A stretch of 64,000 nt of DNA. It comes from Salinicola halophilus. Lineage in GTDB: Bacteria > Pseudomonadota > Gammaproteobacteria > Pseudomonadales > Halomonadaceae. The notes under the pieces were generated by a model. The model saw only the letters and a program-made list of their open reading frames with translations, was not told the origin of the DNA and ran no database searches. A program made the position numbers and the translations under genes. Location: assembly GCF_003206155.1 (NCBI RefSeq), contig NZ_PZJV01000006.1, positions 60,924 through 124,923 of the forward strand, written 5' to 3'. Positions 1 to 8,142 of the stretch are shown one piece after another. Every line of letters starts with the position of its first letter. Positions within the stretch are counted from its first letter, which is position 1.

Positions 1-13
1 TCGGCGTTTTCGT
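1..13 (-). terminator. possible remnant of a terminator downstream of fur
   Basis: The first 13 bases are identical to one arm and T-tract of the complete terminator at 46065-46090 (TCGGCGTTTTCGT). The other arm would lie outside the window, so the hairpin cannot be confirmed. If real, it would end transcription running in from the left, and possibly also fur. This is a weak call from sequence likeness only. Confidence 0.3.
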
Positions 14-57
14 TCTGGAATTCGGGGTCGACCGTCCGGCTGGCGGTCTACGCTTGC

Positions 58-507
58 TTACTTCTTGACGCCGTCCTGGCGCGTGGCCTTGGAGCCTCGG
101 GGGCGCACGTAAAGCACCAGCGCATGCTCGACCAGTTCGTAACCATGCTCTTCGACGATCTCTCGCTGGCGTCGTTCGATCGCTTCGTCGAAGAACTCCA
201 CGATCTCGCCGGACTCGAGGTCCACCATGTGATCATGGTGCTCTTCCTGCGACATCTCGAACACCGCATGTCCGCCGTCGAAGTTGTGGCGTACGACCAG
301 GCCGGCCGCTTCGAACTGTGTCAGAACTCTGTAGACAGTCGCGAGTCCAACGTCTTCACCCGACTCCAGCAGCGCCTTGTAGACGTCCTCGGCACTCATA
401 TGAAGCTCTTCTTCCATTCGAGTCGCTTCGAGGATCTGCAGAATTTTGACACGTGGCAGAGTGACCTTCAGCCCCGCCTTCCGCAATTCTTGGTTTTCGT
501 CGGCCAT
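58..507 (-). CDS. fur: ferric uptake regulator Fur
   Basis: This 149-residue protein is the Fe(II)-dependent repressor of iron-uptake genes. The winged-helix domain fills residues 1-83, with the recognition helix around GLATVYRVL (55-63). The metal site HHDH is at 90-93, followed by an acidic dimerization domain. The start is MADENQELRK at 507; a longer frame upstream has no family similarity. Unusually the protein has no cysteine: where enteric Fur has CxxC this one reads DLESGE, so a structural Cys4 zinc site is impossible. Pseudomonad Fur is also cysteine-poor, so function is not in doubt. It diverges from bamE across a 72-bp intergenic region, the usual arrangement in pseudomonads and their relatives. 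A Fur target is proposed at 47.85 kb in this window. Confidence 0.96.
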   Translation of the reverse strand: MADENQELRKAGLKVTLPRVKILQILEATRMEEELHMSAEDVYKALLESGEDVGLATVYRVLTQFEAAGLVVRHNFDGGHAVFEMSQEEHHDHMVDLESGEIVEFFDEAIERRQREIVEEHGYELVEHALVLYVRPRGSKATRQDGVKK

Positions 508-515
508 GGTCGCTC

Positions 516-544
516 TTCGCAGTAGCGTCTCGTGTCGGGTATGA
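516..544 (+). promoter_or_regulatory. candidate bamE promoter
   Basis: A TATGAT hexamer at 539-544 matches five of six -10 consensus positions. TTCGCA at 516-521, 17 bp upstream, matches four of six at -35. The predicted start would leave a leader of about 30 nt before bamE at 580. It lies in the 72-bp gap shared with divergent fur. This is inference from motif and spacing only. Confidence 0.4.
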
Positions 545-579
545 TCAATCCACGCAACGATAGTGAAAGACGGACTCAA

Positions 580-1002
580 ATGCAAAATCTGATCAGAACG
601 GCCGTACTCCTCTTCGCCGCGTCTCTCATCGCCGGCTGCAGCTACTTCGGTGTGTATAAAAGAGACATTCCGCAGGGCAATCTCATCACCCAGGAGATGG
701 TTTCCCAGCTCGAGCTCGGCATGAGTCGAGAGCAGGTCGCCTACGTCATGGGCACACCGCTACTGGAGACGCCTTTCTCTGCCGATCAGTGGGACTACGT
801 CTTTTACCTCGACGAAGCCTATGGCGACACCGTCGAGAAGCGTTTGACGCTGACGTTCGATGACGACCGGCTAGTCGACATCGCCAAATCCGGCGACATG
901 GACTCCAACGTCGAACTCGATCAGGACTACGGCCCCGGCCCTGCCGTCGAGGGCGCAGGGGAAGGCATGGCGACCCCGCGCATTGGCCCTAGCGCGATCT
1001 AA
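580..1002 (+). CDS. bamE: outer membrane protein assembly factor BamE (SmpA/OmlA)
   Basis: BamE is a small outer-membrane lipoprotein of the BAM complex, which folds beta-barrel proteins. The 140-residue product starts at MQNLIRTAV and has a lipoprotein signal ending in the lipobox LIAGC, with the lipidated cysteine at residue 20. The SmpA/OmlA core follows: DIPQGNLITQEMV, then LGMSREQVAYVMGTPL, then a WDYVFYL strand and LTLTFDDDRL. An acidic, proline- and glycine-rich tail of about 30 residues follows. The start at 580 is preferred because the longer frame from 532 would put charged residues ahead of the signal peptide. It is divergent from fur and convergent with rnfH. Confidence 0.95.
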   Translation: MQNLIRTAVLLFAASLIAGCSYFGVYKRDIPQGNLITQEMVSQLELGMSREQVAYVMGTPLLETPFSADQWDYVFYLDEAYGDTVEKRLTLTFDDDRLVDIAKSGDMDSNVELDQDYGPGPAVEGAGEGMATPRIGPSAI

Positions 1003-1029
1003 ACGCAACATCGTCGTCTCGCTGTGAAT

Positions 1030-1057
1030 CGACGCGGCTCCCTCGGGAGCCGCGTCG
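1030..1057. terminator. bidirectional hairpin between bamE and rnfH
   Basis: A perfect 12-bp stem (CGACGCGGCTCC paired with GGAGCCGCGTCG) closes a four-base CTCG loop. It sits between the convergent bamE and rnfH genes. Only a short T stretch follows on the plus strand (ACGTTT), so it may be a weak terminator or an mRNA 3'-end stabilizer. Confidence 0.6.
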
Positions 1058-1163
1058 ACGTTTGGGCAAGTGATTGACCGCGGAATCTGCGCCCGATCGC
1101 TTCCCATGCGAGCTGCCAGACGATGCTCGGGTGACCATCGACCGACGCGCACTCTCGCCGACG

Positions 1164-1499
1164 CTATACGCGTTTTGCAGCGCGCTCGCGTCTTGCCTGC
1201 TTGGGGTCGATCTCGAGCGGGCGATAGACTTCGATCCGATCGTTCTCGGCAGGGAAGTAATGTGTGGGCTCCCGCAGCACCACGCCAAAAGTACCGAGCG
1301 GCGCTTGACGAAAGAAGTCGCTGGAGTAGGTCTGGAAGCGCGTTTCCAGACGTGCCTGAATGACGGCTTCGCGAGCGTTCAGGCCAAGAGAGGTGGGCAG
1401 CGTCACGATCTCCTGCCGTTCTGGCGTGGCAAAGACGACCTCGAACGTGGCCTCCGGGCCGGATGCACTTTCCTGCTCGACCACTGCCGGCTCATCCAT
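1164..1499 (-). CDS. rnfH: RnfH family ubiquitin-like protein (RatB)
   Basis: This 111-residue protein belongs to the RnfH/UPF0125 family, small beta-grasp proteins found beside ratA; the biochemical role is not settled. The core runs FEVVFATPERQEIVTLPTS (about 19-37), then GLNAREAVIQARL, GTFGVVLREPTHYFPAENDRIEVYRPLEIDPKQARRxRA. The typical VYRPLxxDPKxxRR ending is intact. An acidic N-terminal extension of about 18 residues precedes the fold. The gene overlaps the end of ratA by 8 bp, so the two are translationally coupled. The ratA-rnfH pair next to smpB and bamE is a widespread gammaproteobacterial arrangement. Confidence 0.92.
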   Translation of the reverse strand: MDEPAVVEQESASGPEATFEVVFATPERQEIVTLPTSLGLNAREAVIQARLETRFQTYSSDFFRQAPLGTFGVVLREPTHYFPAENDRIEVYRPLEIDPKQARRERAAKRV

Positions 1500-1923
1500 A
1501 GAGCTGATCGGCTCGCCGCGTGAAAGCGTCCACCTGCTGGCCCGCTACCTGCTGGAAAAGCTTACCGAAGGCCACACCCAACAGCCGATTGCTGAATTCG
1601 AACTCCATTTCGAGCTCGATCTTGCACGCCTGCTCGCCCATCTGGCGAAAGTGCCACTGACCGGTGAGGCGCTTGAACGGCCCGTCCACCAGCGAGAGGT
1701 CGATCCGGGAAGGATAATCCAGATCATTGCGCGTCACGATGCTCTGCTCGACGCCCCCCTTGGCCAACGTCATGCGGCCGACGATGAACCCTTCACCGCG
1801 TTCGACCACGCCTGCGCTTCGACACCCCGGCAAAAATTCAGGATAGCGCTCGAAGTCGTTGACCAGTTCGAACATCGCCGCCGGCGTGTGCCGCACGAAC
1901 GCGGATCGGTTGACGCTTGGCAT
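1492..1923 (-). CDS. ratA: RatA-type START/polyketide-cyclase domain protein
   Basis: RatA is a small START-like (SRPBCC) protein; in E. coli it was reported to block 70S formation as a toxin, while its mitochondrial relatives (Coq10) bind ubiquinone. The 143 residues start MPSVNRSAFVRH and show the family signature FELVNDFERYPEFLPGC near the N-terminus, then the conserved core ending in AFTRRADQLYG. ATG at 1923 is chosen because GGAG lies 6 nt upstream and it matches the short N-terminus of relatives; ATG at 1929 would sit directly on that site. It is divergent from smpB and overlaps rnfH downstream. Confidence 0.93.
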   Translation of the reverse strand: MPSVNRSAFVRHTPAAMFELVNDFERYPEFLPGCRSAGVVERGEGFIVGRMTLAKGGVEQSIVTRNDLDYPSRIDLSLVDGPFKRLTGQWHFRQMGEQACKIELEMEFEFSNRLLGVAFGKLFQQVAGQQVDAFTRRADQLYG

Positions 1924-2048
1924 AGGCATCTCCACTGCGTTATCGCTCTGATACGCGTATCATGAGCAACCGTTTATCAAATGCTTGAATGGTAGCATGT
2001 CCGCCCCGATATCTGCGGGATCGCCGGATATCGCCGTGAAGAGGTGTC

Positions 2049-2528
2049 ATGGTTAAAAAGAAGGATAACGCGCCGGGCAACAGTACGATCGCCCAGAACA
2101 AGAAGGCTCGTTTCGAGTATCACATCGACGAGGTCTTCGAAGCCGGGCTTTCGCTGGCGGGCTGGGAAGTGAAGAGTCTGCGTGCCGGCAAGGCACAGCT
2201 GACCGACACGTATATCCTGGTCAAGAACAGTGAAGCCTGGCTGCTCGGCAGTCATATCATGCCGCTCAACACTGCGAGCACTCATGTGCTGGCCGACCCG
2301 ACGCGCACGCGTAAGCTGCTGCTGCATCGCAAGGAGATCGCCAAGATCTTCTCGCGGACTCAGGAGAAGGGTCATACCTGCGTGCCGCTTCGTATCTACT
2401 GGAAGAAGAATCTGGTGAAGTGCGAACTGGCGCTGGTGCGTGGCAAGCAGCTGCACGACAAGCGCGCTACGCAGAAAGAACGCGACTGGAACCGGGAGAA
2501 GGCGCGGGTCATGCGCGATCACGCCTGA
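2049..2528 (+). CDS. smpB: SsrA-binding protein SmpB
   Basis: SmpB binds tmRNA and delivers it to stalled ribosomes for trans-translation. The 159-residue protein has the OB-fold core with [23 protein letters not shown] and the conserved LLLHRKEI segment. The basic C-terminal tail, which occupies the empty mRNA channel, reads [28 protein letters not shown] in sequence order. AAGAGG lies 5 nt before the ATG. The tmRNA gene begins only 57 bp downstream, so both components of the rescue system are side by side on one strand. Confidence 0.97.
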   Translation: MVKKKDNAPGNSTIAQNKKARFEYHIDEVFEAGLSLAGWEVKSLRAGKAQLTDTYILVKNSEAWLLGSHIMPLNTASTHVLADPTRTRKLLLHRKEIAKIFSRTQEKGHTCVPLRIYWKKNLVKCELALVRGKQLHDKRATQKERDWNREKARVMRDHA

Positions 2529-2585
2529 TCGGTAGACGACTGTGGCGTAGTGGCAAGACTGACTGCTAGACTAGGCAGGTTCTAC

Positions 2586-2964
2586 GGGGGCGACATGGCT
2601 TCGACGCCGGTGACAATCCCTGAGGTGCATGCCGAGAGCGTAACGTATCTCGTAAATCCAACGTTACGATTAAATAGTCGCAAACGACGAAAACTACGCT
2701 CAAGGCGCACTGGCAGCGTAACAACTGCTAGCTGTTGTCTGGCCCCAAGGTGATGTGCCCATTCATCGCTGCGGGGATATGAGCTAAAGCTGATGGGACC
2801 GCGGATGTCAGCGCTCTCCTGACATTCGTCAAACCTTAGAGAGATCGCAAGGTGCAATCCTGCCCGTCGGAGTGCACTGAGTTAAATCAAATGACGGAAC
2901 TAAGCATGTAGAGCTGATGGGCGAGTGCCGGCGGACGGGGGTTCAATTCCCCCCGCCTCCACCA
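2586..2964 (+). ncRNA. ssrA: transfer-messenger RNA (tmRNA, ssrA)
   Basis: The RNA releases stalled ribosomes and tags the unfinished protein. The tRNA-like ends pair: GGGGGCG at 2586-2592 with CGCCTCC at 2954-2960 (one G-U pair), followed by A and an encoded CCA at 2962-2964. The T-arm loop GTTCAATTC is visible at 2941-2949. The tag frame starts at resume codon GCA 2680-2682 and runs to TAA at 2719-2721, giving ANDENYAQGALAA. The final LAA is the degron recognised by ClpXP-type proteases. The one-piece form and the position beside smpB are standard for gammaproteobacteria. No integrase is seen at its 3' end, a frequent insertion site. Confidence 0.97.
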
Positions 2965-2976
2965 ACACTGAAATAG

Positions 2977-3002
2977 AGCACCTCTTCGGAGGTGCTTTTT
3001 TT
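2977..3002 (+). terminator. intrinsic terminator of ssrA
   Basis: An 8-bp stem (AGCACCTC / GAGGTGCT) closes a stable TTCG tetraloop and is followed directly by seven T residues. It begins 12 nt after the tmRNA CCA end. Confidence 0.93.
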
Positions 3003-3235
3003 ATGCCTGCTGATTCGACGTCGCTTGGCAATCGGTTACGCTTTCTGTCGCGCCACGTCAGAAACGTGGCAACGGTTGGGGATTTGGCTAGCCTCAGGAA
3101 AATGGCCTCGCAAGAAAGGCATGTACTGCTGTCGGCCCGCCCAGCGAATTTCCTAACCTGCATAAAGTGTTAACCTAAGCGCGTTTAGGATCCCCCCGTC
3201 GTCGATACGATCATTCAGGACAAGGAGGTTGAAGC

Positions 3236-5719
3236 GTGACAGTTCTTCGCCCGGATCGCTGGCTCAGTCGCTGGCTACTGTTGATATTGCTGGCGTTTGC
3301 CGCCCCCGCCCTTGCCCAGAACAGCGGCAGTGATAGTCAGAGCACTCAGGATGGCCCGGCCTATTCGACGATGGCCGATCTGCTCGAAAACGAGCAGTCC
3401 CGCCAGACCTTGATCGATCAGCTACGCCAGCTTGCGCAGAATCAAGGCGAGGAAACCTCCCAGGGCGATGGCGAAAGCGCTGCTTCCGATGCCGCGAGTG
3501 ACGACACGTCGAACGACCGGACCGACGAAAGCGCCAATGGCACTGACGAAAGCGCTAGCGGCGAAGCCGATAGCGACACCACCACCGAGTCTTTCCCGCG
3601 ACGCATGGCGGAAATTACCAGCGCCTTCGCGGGTGACATCGGCGGCCAGTTGACGCTGATCGCCACTACCATCGGCGGTTTTTTCACCAGCGGTGACGCT
3701 GCAGCGAGCAGCGGCCCGAGCTTCAATCTGGGTGACTTCCTCAGCGCGACGCTGGAGCTCGTCATGGTGATCGCCGCGACGGTCGTGGCGTTCTTCGTGC
3801 TGCGCATGATCGCCCGCCCGCTCTTCTCCAAGTTCAGCCAGTGGTCGCTTAAGGGTGACGGTCGCAACCGACTGCTGCGCGTCATTGCCGCTGTCGTTCT
3901 GGCCGCGATCGTCGATGTCGTCGTGATCGTACTGGCCTATATCGCGGGCAACCTCGTGGCGACCTTCCTCGTCGGCGAATCCGGCAGCATGAGCACGCGC
4001 TTCTCGCTGTTCCTGAACGCTTTCTTGATGATCGAACTGTTCAAGTGCGCGCTTCGCGTACTGTTCTCGTCGAGCCATGAAGGCTTGAGGCTGGTTCCCA
4101 TCGCCTCCGATCAAGCCCGTTACTGCAATCGCTTTCTGGCGACACTCGCCGGCTTCGTCGGCTACGCCATGCTCGTTGCGGTACCCATCATCAACGCCAA
4201 CTTCTCGCCCACGTTCGGCAAGGCCGTCAGCGTTCTCGTCATGCTGATCGCCCTGATCTGGGCGGTAACGGTCGTGCTGCGCAATCGCGTTCCGGTTCGC
4301 GACTTCTTCATCGCTAAATCCGAGGACGCGACGATGGGAGCGGCAGGCGTCGCGCTGCGTCTATTCGCACGCTGCTGGCACATCCTCGCCCTCGCCTACG
4401 CGCTAATGGTGTTCGCCGTCACGCTGCTGCACCCCGAAACCGCGCTGCCTTTCGTGCTGATCGCTACGCTCAAGACGATCCTCTATATCGGCATCGGCAT
4501 GTTGATCTCCGGGATCCTCACCCAGCTGATCGGACGTCGCATCGAACTGTCCGAAGGGCTTCGCGAGCGACTGCCGCTGCTGGAGGTTCGCCTCAACTCC
4601 TACATCCCGACGCTTTTGAAGATCATTCGCGCGATCATCCTGATCGGCGTGGTGATGTACGTTCTCGACGCCTGGCGGGTCTTCGATCTGGCCGCGTGGT
4701 ACGCCACCGACGGCGGCACCCGCACCGTCGCCACCGTCATTCAGGTGCTGCTGATCCTGGTCGTTGCCGGTGTCGTCTGGCTCGGGCTCTCGAGCCTCAT
4801 CGAGAACTATCTCAGCCCGAACAGCGGTAGCGGCGAACCGACCGCTCGTGCCAAGACGCTGATGAGCCTGTTCCGCAATGCGCTGGCGATCACCCTGATC
4901 ATCATGACCGTGATGATCATCCTCTCCCAGATCGGCATCAATATCGGGCCACTGATCGCCGGTGCCGGCGTACTGGGTCTGGCGATCGGCTTCGGGGCGC
5001 AAAAGCTGGTTCAGGACGTCATCACCGGGGTGTTCATCCAGCTCGAGAACGCCATGAATACCGGCGACGTCGTCACGGCCGGCGGCATCACCGGTACCGC
5101 GGAGCGTGTCAGCATTCGTTCGGTGGCGATTCGCGATCTCGCCGGGACCTACCACATCGTGCCGTTCTCCTCGGTCGACACGGTTTCCAACTTCATGCGC
5201 GAATTCGGTAACCACGTCGGCGAGTACGGTATCGCCTACCGCGAAGACATCGACTACGCCATCGCTCAGCTCAACGCCGCCTACGAAGATCTGCAGGCAG
5301 ACGAAGAGCACGGGCACAAGCTGCTCGCACCGATGACCGTCGCCGGCGTCATTGCACTGGCCGACAGCTCGGTGAACATTCGCGTGATCATCAAGACCAC
5401 GCCGGGCGATCAGTGGGGCGTCGGTCGCGCCTACAACCGGCTGGTCAAATACTACTTCGACCGTGCCGGCATCGAGATTCCGTTCCCGCACACCACGCTC
5501 TACTTCGGTCAGGATCGCGAAGGCTCCGCGCCGCCGGCGAACCTGCGCGTGATGCAGCAGGACTTCAGCATCGACGGCAGCCCCGCCGGTCAGCCGCGCA
5601 ACGACGGTGGCGCCGGCGACCAACGGAGCCTGCCCACCAGCCAAGAAGCGCGCGACGAAACTCACCGCAAACCCACTCACGATGACGTCGACGACGACGG
5701 CCCCGACGATCCGCGCTGA
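3236..5719 (+). CDS. ybiO: YbiO-type moderate-conductance mechanosensitive channel (MscS superfamily)
   Basis: This 827-residue inner-membrane channel should open under membrane tension and release solutes on osmotic downshift, an apt function for a halophile. A signal peptide ending APALAQ is followed by a periplasmic part with YSTMADLLENEQSRQTLIDQLR, as in E. coli YbiO, then a stretch of about 50 Asp/Ser/Glu-rich residues. Many hydrophobic helices follow. The MscS pore and beta domain starts near residue 575 (AGAGVLGLAIGFGAQKLVQD) with GDVVTAGGITGTAERVSIRS after it. The C-terminal tail is hydrophilic and acidic. The start is GTG at 3236 with AAGGAGG 6 nt before it. The gene stands alone and converges on the ROK kinase. 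Confidence 0.92.
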   Translation: MTVLRPDRWLSRWLLLILLAFAAPALAQNSGSDSQSTQDGPAYSTMADLLENEQSRQTLIDQLRQLAQNQGEETSQGDGESAASDAASDDTSNDRTDESANGTDESASGEADSDTTTESFPRRMAEITSAFAGDIGGQLTLIATTIGGFFTSGDAAASSGPSFNLGDFLSATLELVMVIAATVVAFFVLRMIARPLFSKFSQWSLKGDGRNRLLRVIAAVVLAAIVDVVVIVLAYIAGNLVATFLVGESGSMSTRFSLFLNAFLMIELFKCALRVLFSSSHEGLRLVPIASDQARYCNRFLATLAGFVGYAMLVAVPIINANFSPTFGKAVSVLVMLIALIWAVTVVLRNRVPVRDFFIAKSEDATMGAAGVALRLFARCWHILALAYALMVFAVTLLHPETALPFVLIATLKTILYIGIGMLISGILTQLIGRRIELSEGLRERLPLLEVRLNSYIPTLLKIIRAIILIGVVMYVLDAWRVFDLAAWYATDGGTRTVATVIQVLLILVVAGVVWLGLSSLIENYLSPNSGSGEPTARAKTLMSLFRNALAITLIIMTVMIILSQIGINIGPLIAGAGVLGLAIGFGAQKLVQDVITGVFIQLENAMNTGDVVTAGGITGTAERVSIRSVAIRDLAGTYHIVPFSSVDTVSNFMREFGNHVGEYGIAYREDIDYAIAQLNAAYEDLQADEEHGHKLLAPMTVAGVIALADSSVNIRVIIKTTPGDQWGVGRAYNRLVKYYFDRAGIEIPFPHTTLYFGQDREGSAPPANLRVMQQDFSIDGSPAGQPRNDGGAGDQRSLPTSQEARDETHRKPTHDDVDDDGPDDPR

Positions 5720-5752
5720 TCGCCGCTATCGATCAGCGATCGCCAACGACGA

Positions 5753-5776
5753 AGGCCGCCCTCGGGCGGCCTTTTT
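5753..5776. terminator. intrinsic terminator shared by ybiO and the ROK kinase
   Basis: An 8-bp stem (AGGCCGCC / GGCGGCCT) with a CTCG loop is followed by a T-run on the plus strand. It lies between convergent ybiO and the ROK kinase and so can end ybiO transcripts and probably the opposing ones. Confidence 0.88.
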
Positions 5777-5845
5777 CGTGTCGTCGGACAGAAGTTGTCT
5801 CTTCTTGGCCTCGGCGATCATCGACCGCCCGGACGCGCCCGCTTC

Positions 5846-6769
5846 TCACTCGTCGCTGGAAGTGGCAAGCGCGGCGCCCTGCATGGCCGCACCGCGAACG
5901 CCACTGGCAGCGCCAAAATACGAGCGCACGACACGGGGCAACGCAATGCCGGCAAACAGATGCCGTGACAGCGCGCCTGGCAGCTCGTCGATCACGCAGT
6001 CGAGCGTCGACAGCCCCCCGCCGACCACGATCACTTCCGGCGCCAGCAGCTTGACGACGTTGCCGAGTGCCTCACCCAGCAGGTCGAGGTGGCATTCGTG
6101 CGCCGAGATGGCCGATGACTCTTTTGCCTGCCACGCCGCATGCCACTGCTCCGCAGTGAGCCCTTCGCCACCGAAGTGACGATACAGGCGCGCGACTCCC
6201 GGTCCCGAGACGTAGCTCTCCAGGCAGCCTTCGAGACCGCAGCCGCAGGCAAGTACAGGCAGGTCGTAGCGCGCTATGGCGCTCGCCGACAAGGGCAGGT
6301 GCCCCCACTCACCGGCGAAGCCACCACTGCCACGTAGCGGGCGGCCGCCGACCACGGCGCCGCCGCCCGCGCCAGTTCCCAGAATGGCGCCGAAGGCATG
6401 CTCGACCCCCTCGGCGCTGCCACCCGGACCGGTCTCGGAGACGATGAAGCAGCGGCTGTCGTTCTCCAGCGCGACCGGGCGATCGAAACGTTTTGCCAGC
6501 GTTCGAACCAGCGACACCTGTCGTAGCCCGGGAAGATTGGCAGCGACGAGATTTCCTTGCCTGTCGATCACCCCAGGGATACCGATGCCCAGCGTGCCAG
6601 CGTTCCCCGTTCGCCGGTCGGCCTCGGCCACCATCGCGGCCAGTGTCTCCAGCAGTGCTTCACCATCATCGGCAGGGGTCGGCTCGCGCCAGTGATCGAG
6701 TCTTTGCCAAGCGCCGTCAAAGCGTGCGATCTCGATCTTGGTCCCGCCAATGTCGATTCCGTAGTGCAT
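5846..6769 (-). CDS. ROK family sugar kinase (N-acetylglucosamine kinase or fructokinase type)
   Basis: The protein is an ATP-dependent hexose kinase of the ROK family. Its 307 residues start MHYGIDIGGTKIE, with the ATP phosphate-binding loop at residues 4-10, then GIGIPGVID, the sugar-binding region NDSRCF, and GTGAGGGAVVGG. The ROK zinc motif is clear: GEWGHLPL supplies the histidine and ACGCGLEGCLESYVSG the cysteines. The layout resembles both NagK and Mak of E. coli, and substrate cannot be fixed from sequence. Start 6769 is preferred because AGGAG lies about 8 nt upstream and the glycine motif must be near the N-terminus. No sugar-specific neighbours are present. Confidence 0.88.
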   Translation of the reverse strand: MHYGIDIGGTKIEIARFDGAWQRLDHWREPTPADDGEALLETLAAMVAEADRRTGNAGTLGIGIPGVIDRQGNLVAANLPGLRQVSLVRTLAKRFDRPVALENDSRCFIVSETGPGGSAEGVEHAFGAILGTGAGGGAVVGGRPLRGSGGFAGEWGHLPLSASAIARYDLPVLACGCGLEGCLESYVSGPGVARLYRHFGGEGLTAEQWHAAWQAKESSAISAHECHLDLLGEALGNVVKLLAPEVIVVGGGLSTLDCVIDELPGALSRHLFAGIALPRVVRSYFGAASGVRGAAMQGAALATSSDE

Positions 6770-6870
6770 GAACGAGGCTCCTGAGTGACGAAATCGGGCC
6801 GTCGGTTGTGGCGACGAGGCGCCACCACGCGTTGGCGGCAACAGGGTATCCCGCTAGGGACGATGGCAAC

Positions 6871-6896
6871 AAAAAGGCGCCCGCGAGGGGCGCCTT
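6871..6896 (-). terminator. intrinsic terminator of the hemCDXY operon
   Basis: Read on the minus strand, a 9-bp stem (AAGGCGCCC / GGGCGCCTT) with a five-base loop is followed by TTTTTG. It lies 22 bp beyond the hemY stop codon. Confidence 0.88.
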
Positions 6897-6918
6897 GGGG
6901 AACCGGGCTGGCTTGTCG

Positions 6919-8142
6919 TCAGCGTGTCATGTCGCTGGGCTGGGGCAGCGCTGGCAGCGACTTGTCGAGCAGCGTGACACTCTGACGATAGTAGAGCTGG
7001 CTCTTGCTGTGATCGCCGAGATTGGCGTAGAGGCGCGCGAGTTCGGCGCAGACCACCCCGCTCGAACGCTGCCGCTGGCTCGCCTCGAAATACTCCTGCG
7101 CCTTGCCCCAGTAGGCATTTCGCAGTGACAGACGCCCCAGCGTCAACAGCAGGTCCGGATCGTTGGGCCGTTCTTGCAGCCACTTCTCGGCGTAAACGAG
7201 CTGGCGCGGGGCATCGACGTCGAGCAGGCCGTAGCGCAGTACCAGGCGCGTGTCCCAGTGCTCTCGTAGTGCATTGCGCAGCAGCCGCTCGGCATCGCCC
7301 TGCTCGCCGCCCTTGATCAGCGCTTCGCTGTAGAGCAATACCAGCTCGATGTCGTTACGCAGACCGTCCGGCATATCGGCCCACAGCGTGCGCACGCGCT
7401 CGAGATTGCCCTCTTGCTGCGCGGCGTGGATCAGCAGCTCACGATAGGCGCGCTGCTCGAGTTCGCGGCGCTCGTCCTCGGTGATCAACCGGTGCTTGTC
7501 GAGACGTGGCAGCAGGCGTCGCAACCCGTCCCAGTCGTTGACGCTGAGATAGGCCTGCTTGAGCAGCTTGAGCACTTGCGGGTGCTCGGGTAGCTGCTGC
7601 TCGAGACGCGTCAGCGTTGCCAGCGCCTCCTCGAACTGCTGACGATCCAGCATCAGCTGCGCCTGCACCAGCCCCACCGCAGTATCCGCACCCTCGGTGC
7701 TGTGATTGGCCCGATTGAGCAGAATGTCGGCCTGCTCGTAGCGCCCCTGGTAGTGGGCAGCGAGCGCGGCGGAGAGATAGTTGACCAGCGGCGTGCCGGA
7801 GTCGTCGGCAGCCTGCGTCAGCGCCTTCTCCGCACGTTTCCAGCGCCCTTCGGCCAGCGCGACCAGCCCCCGCACCGTGCGCCGCATGGCAGTGCGATGC
7901 CGCGTACGACTGTTCCAGACCTTGAGTCGGCTCACGGGCCGACGCAGGCGCACCAGCGCTCGCAGCAAGAAGTGAAAAACCACGAACGCGATCAGCAGCA
8001 GGACACAGCCGAACCAGAACGAGGTCTGGATCGAGGTGTCGCCAACGCGAATGAACCAGTATCCGGGTAGCGACGACATCAGCTGCCCGAACAGCGCGCC
8101 GACCGCCAGACCGATGACGATCAGCAGGATCAGCTTTCTCAT
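6919..8142 (-). CDS. hemY: HemY, haem-biosynthesis-associated TPR membrane protein
   Basis: HemY of gammaproteobacteria is an inner-membrane protein encoded at the end of the hemCDXY operon; a scaffold role in haem synthesis is proposed and no reaction is assigned. It is not the HemY protoporphyrinogen oxidase of Bacillus. The 407 residues begin with a hydrophobic segment (about 3-25) and the VRVGDTSIQTSFWFGC turn, then a second hydrophobic segment (about 42-64). The remainder is a helical TPR array, for example AALAAHYQGRYEQADILL and GRLSLRNAYWGKAQEYFE. The start codon overlaps the stop of hemX by 4 bp (ATGA), so translation is coupled. Confidence 0.92.
   Translation of the reverse strand: MRKLILLIVIGLAVGALFGQLMSSLPGYWFIRVGDTSIQTSFWFGCVLLLIAFVVFHFLLRALVRLRRPVSRLKVWNSRTRHRTAMRRTVRGLVALAEGRWKRAEKALTQAADDSGTPLVNYLSAALAAHYQGRYEQADILLNRANHSTEGADTAVGLVQAQLMLDRQQFEEALATLTRLEQQLPEHPQVLKLLKQAYLSVNDWDGLRRLLPRLDKHRLITEDERRELEQRAYRELLIHAAQQEGNLERVRTLWADMPDGLRNDIELVLLYSEALIKGGEQGDAERLLRNALREHWDTRLVLRYGLLDVDAPRQLVYAEKWLQERPNDPDLLLTLGRLSLRNAYWGKAQEYFEASQRQRSSGVVCAELARLYANLGDHSKSQLYYRQSVTLLDKSLPALPQPSDMTR

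Noticed and set aside
2582-2857. small open frames on both strands within the tmRNA gene
   Set aside because: The region is fully explained by ssrA, with paired ends and a tag frame.
2965-3235. prophage or island at the tmRNA 3' end
   Set aside because: The tmRNA is followed by its own terminator and a housekeeping channel gene; no integrase or repeated ssrA end is present.
4403-5680. 425-codon open frame antisense to ybiO
   Set aside because: High GC makes long antisense frames common; the protein is a Gly/Asp/Arg-rich shadow without any family pattern, and ybiO on the other strand is certain.
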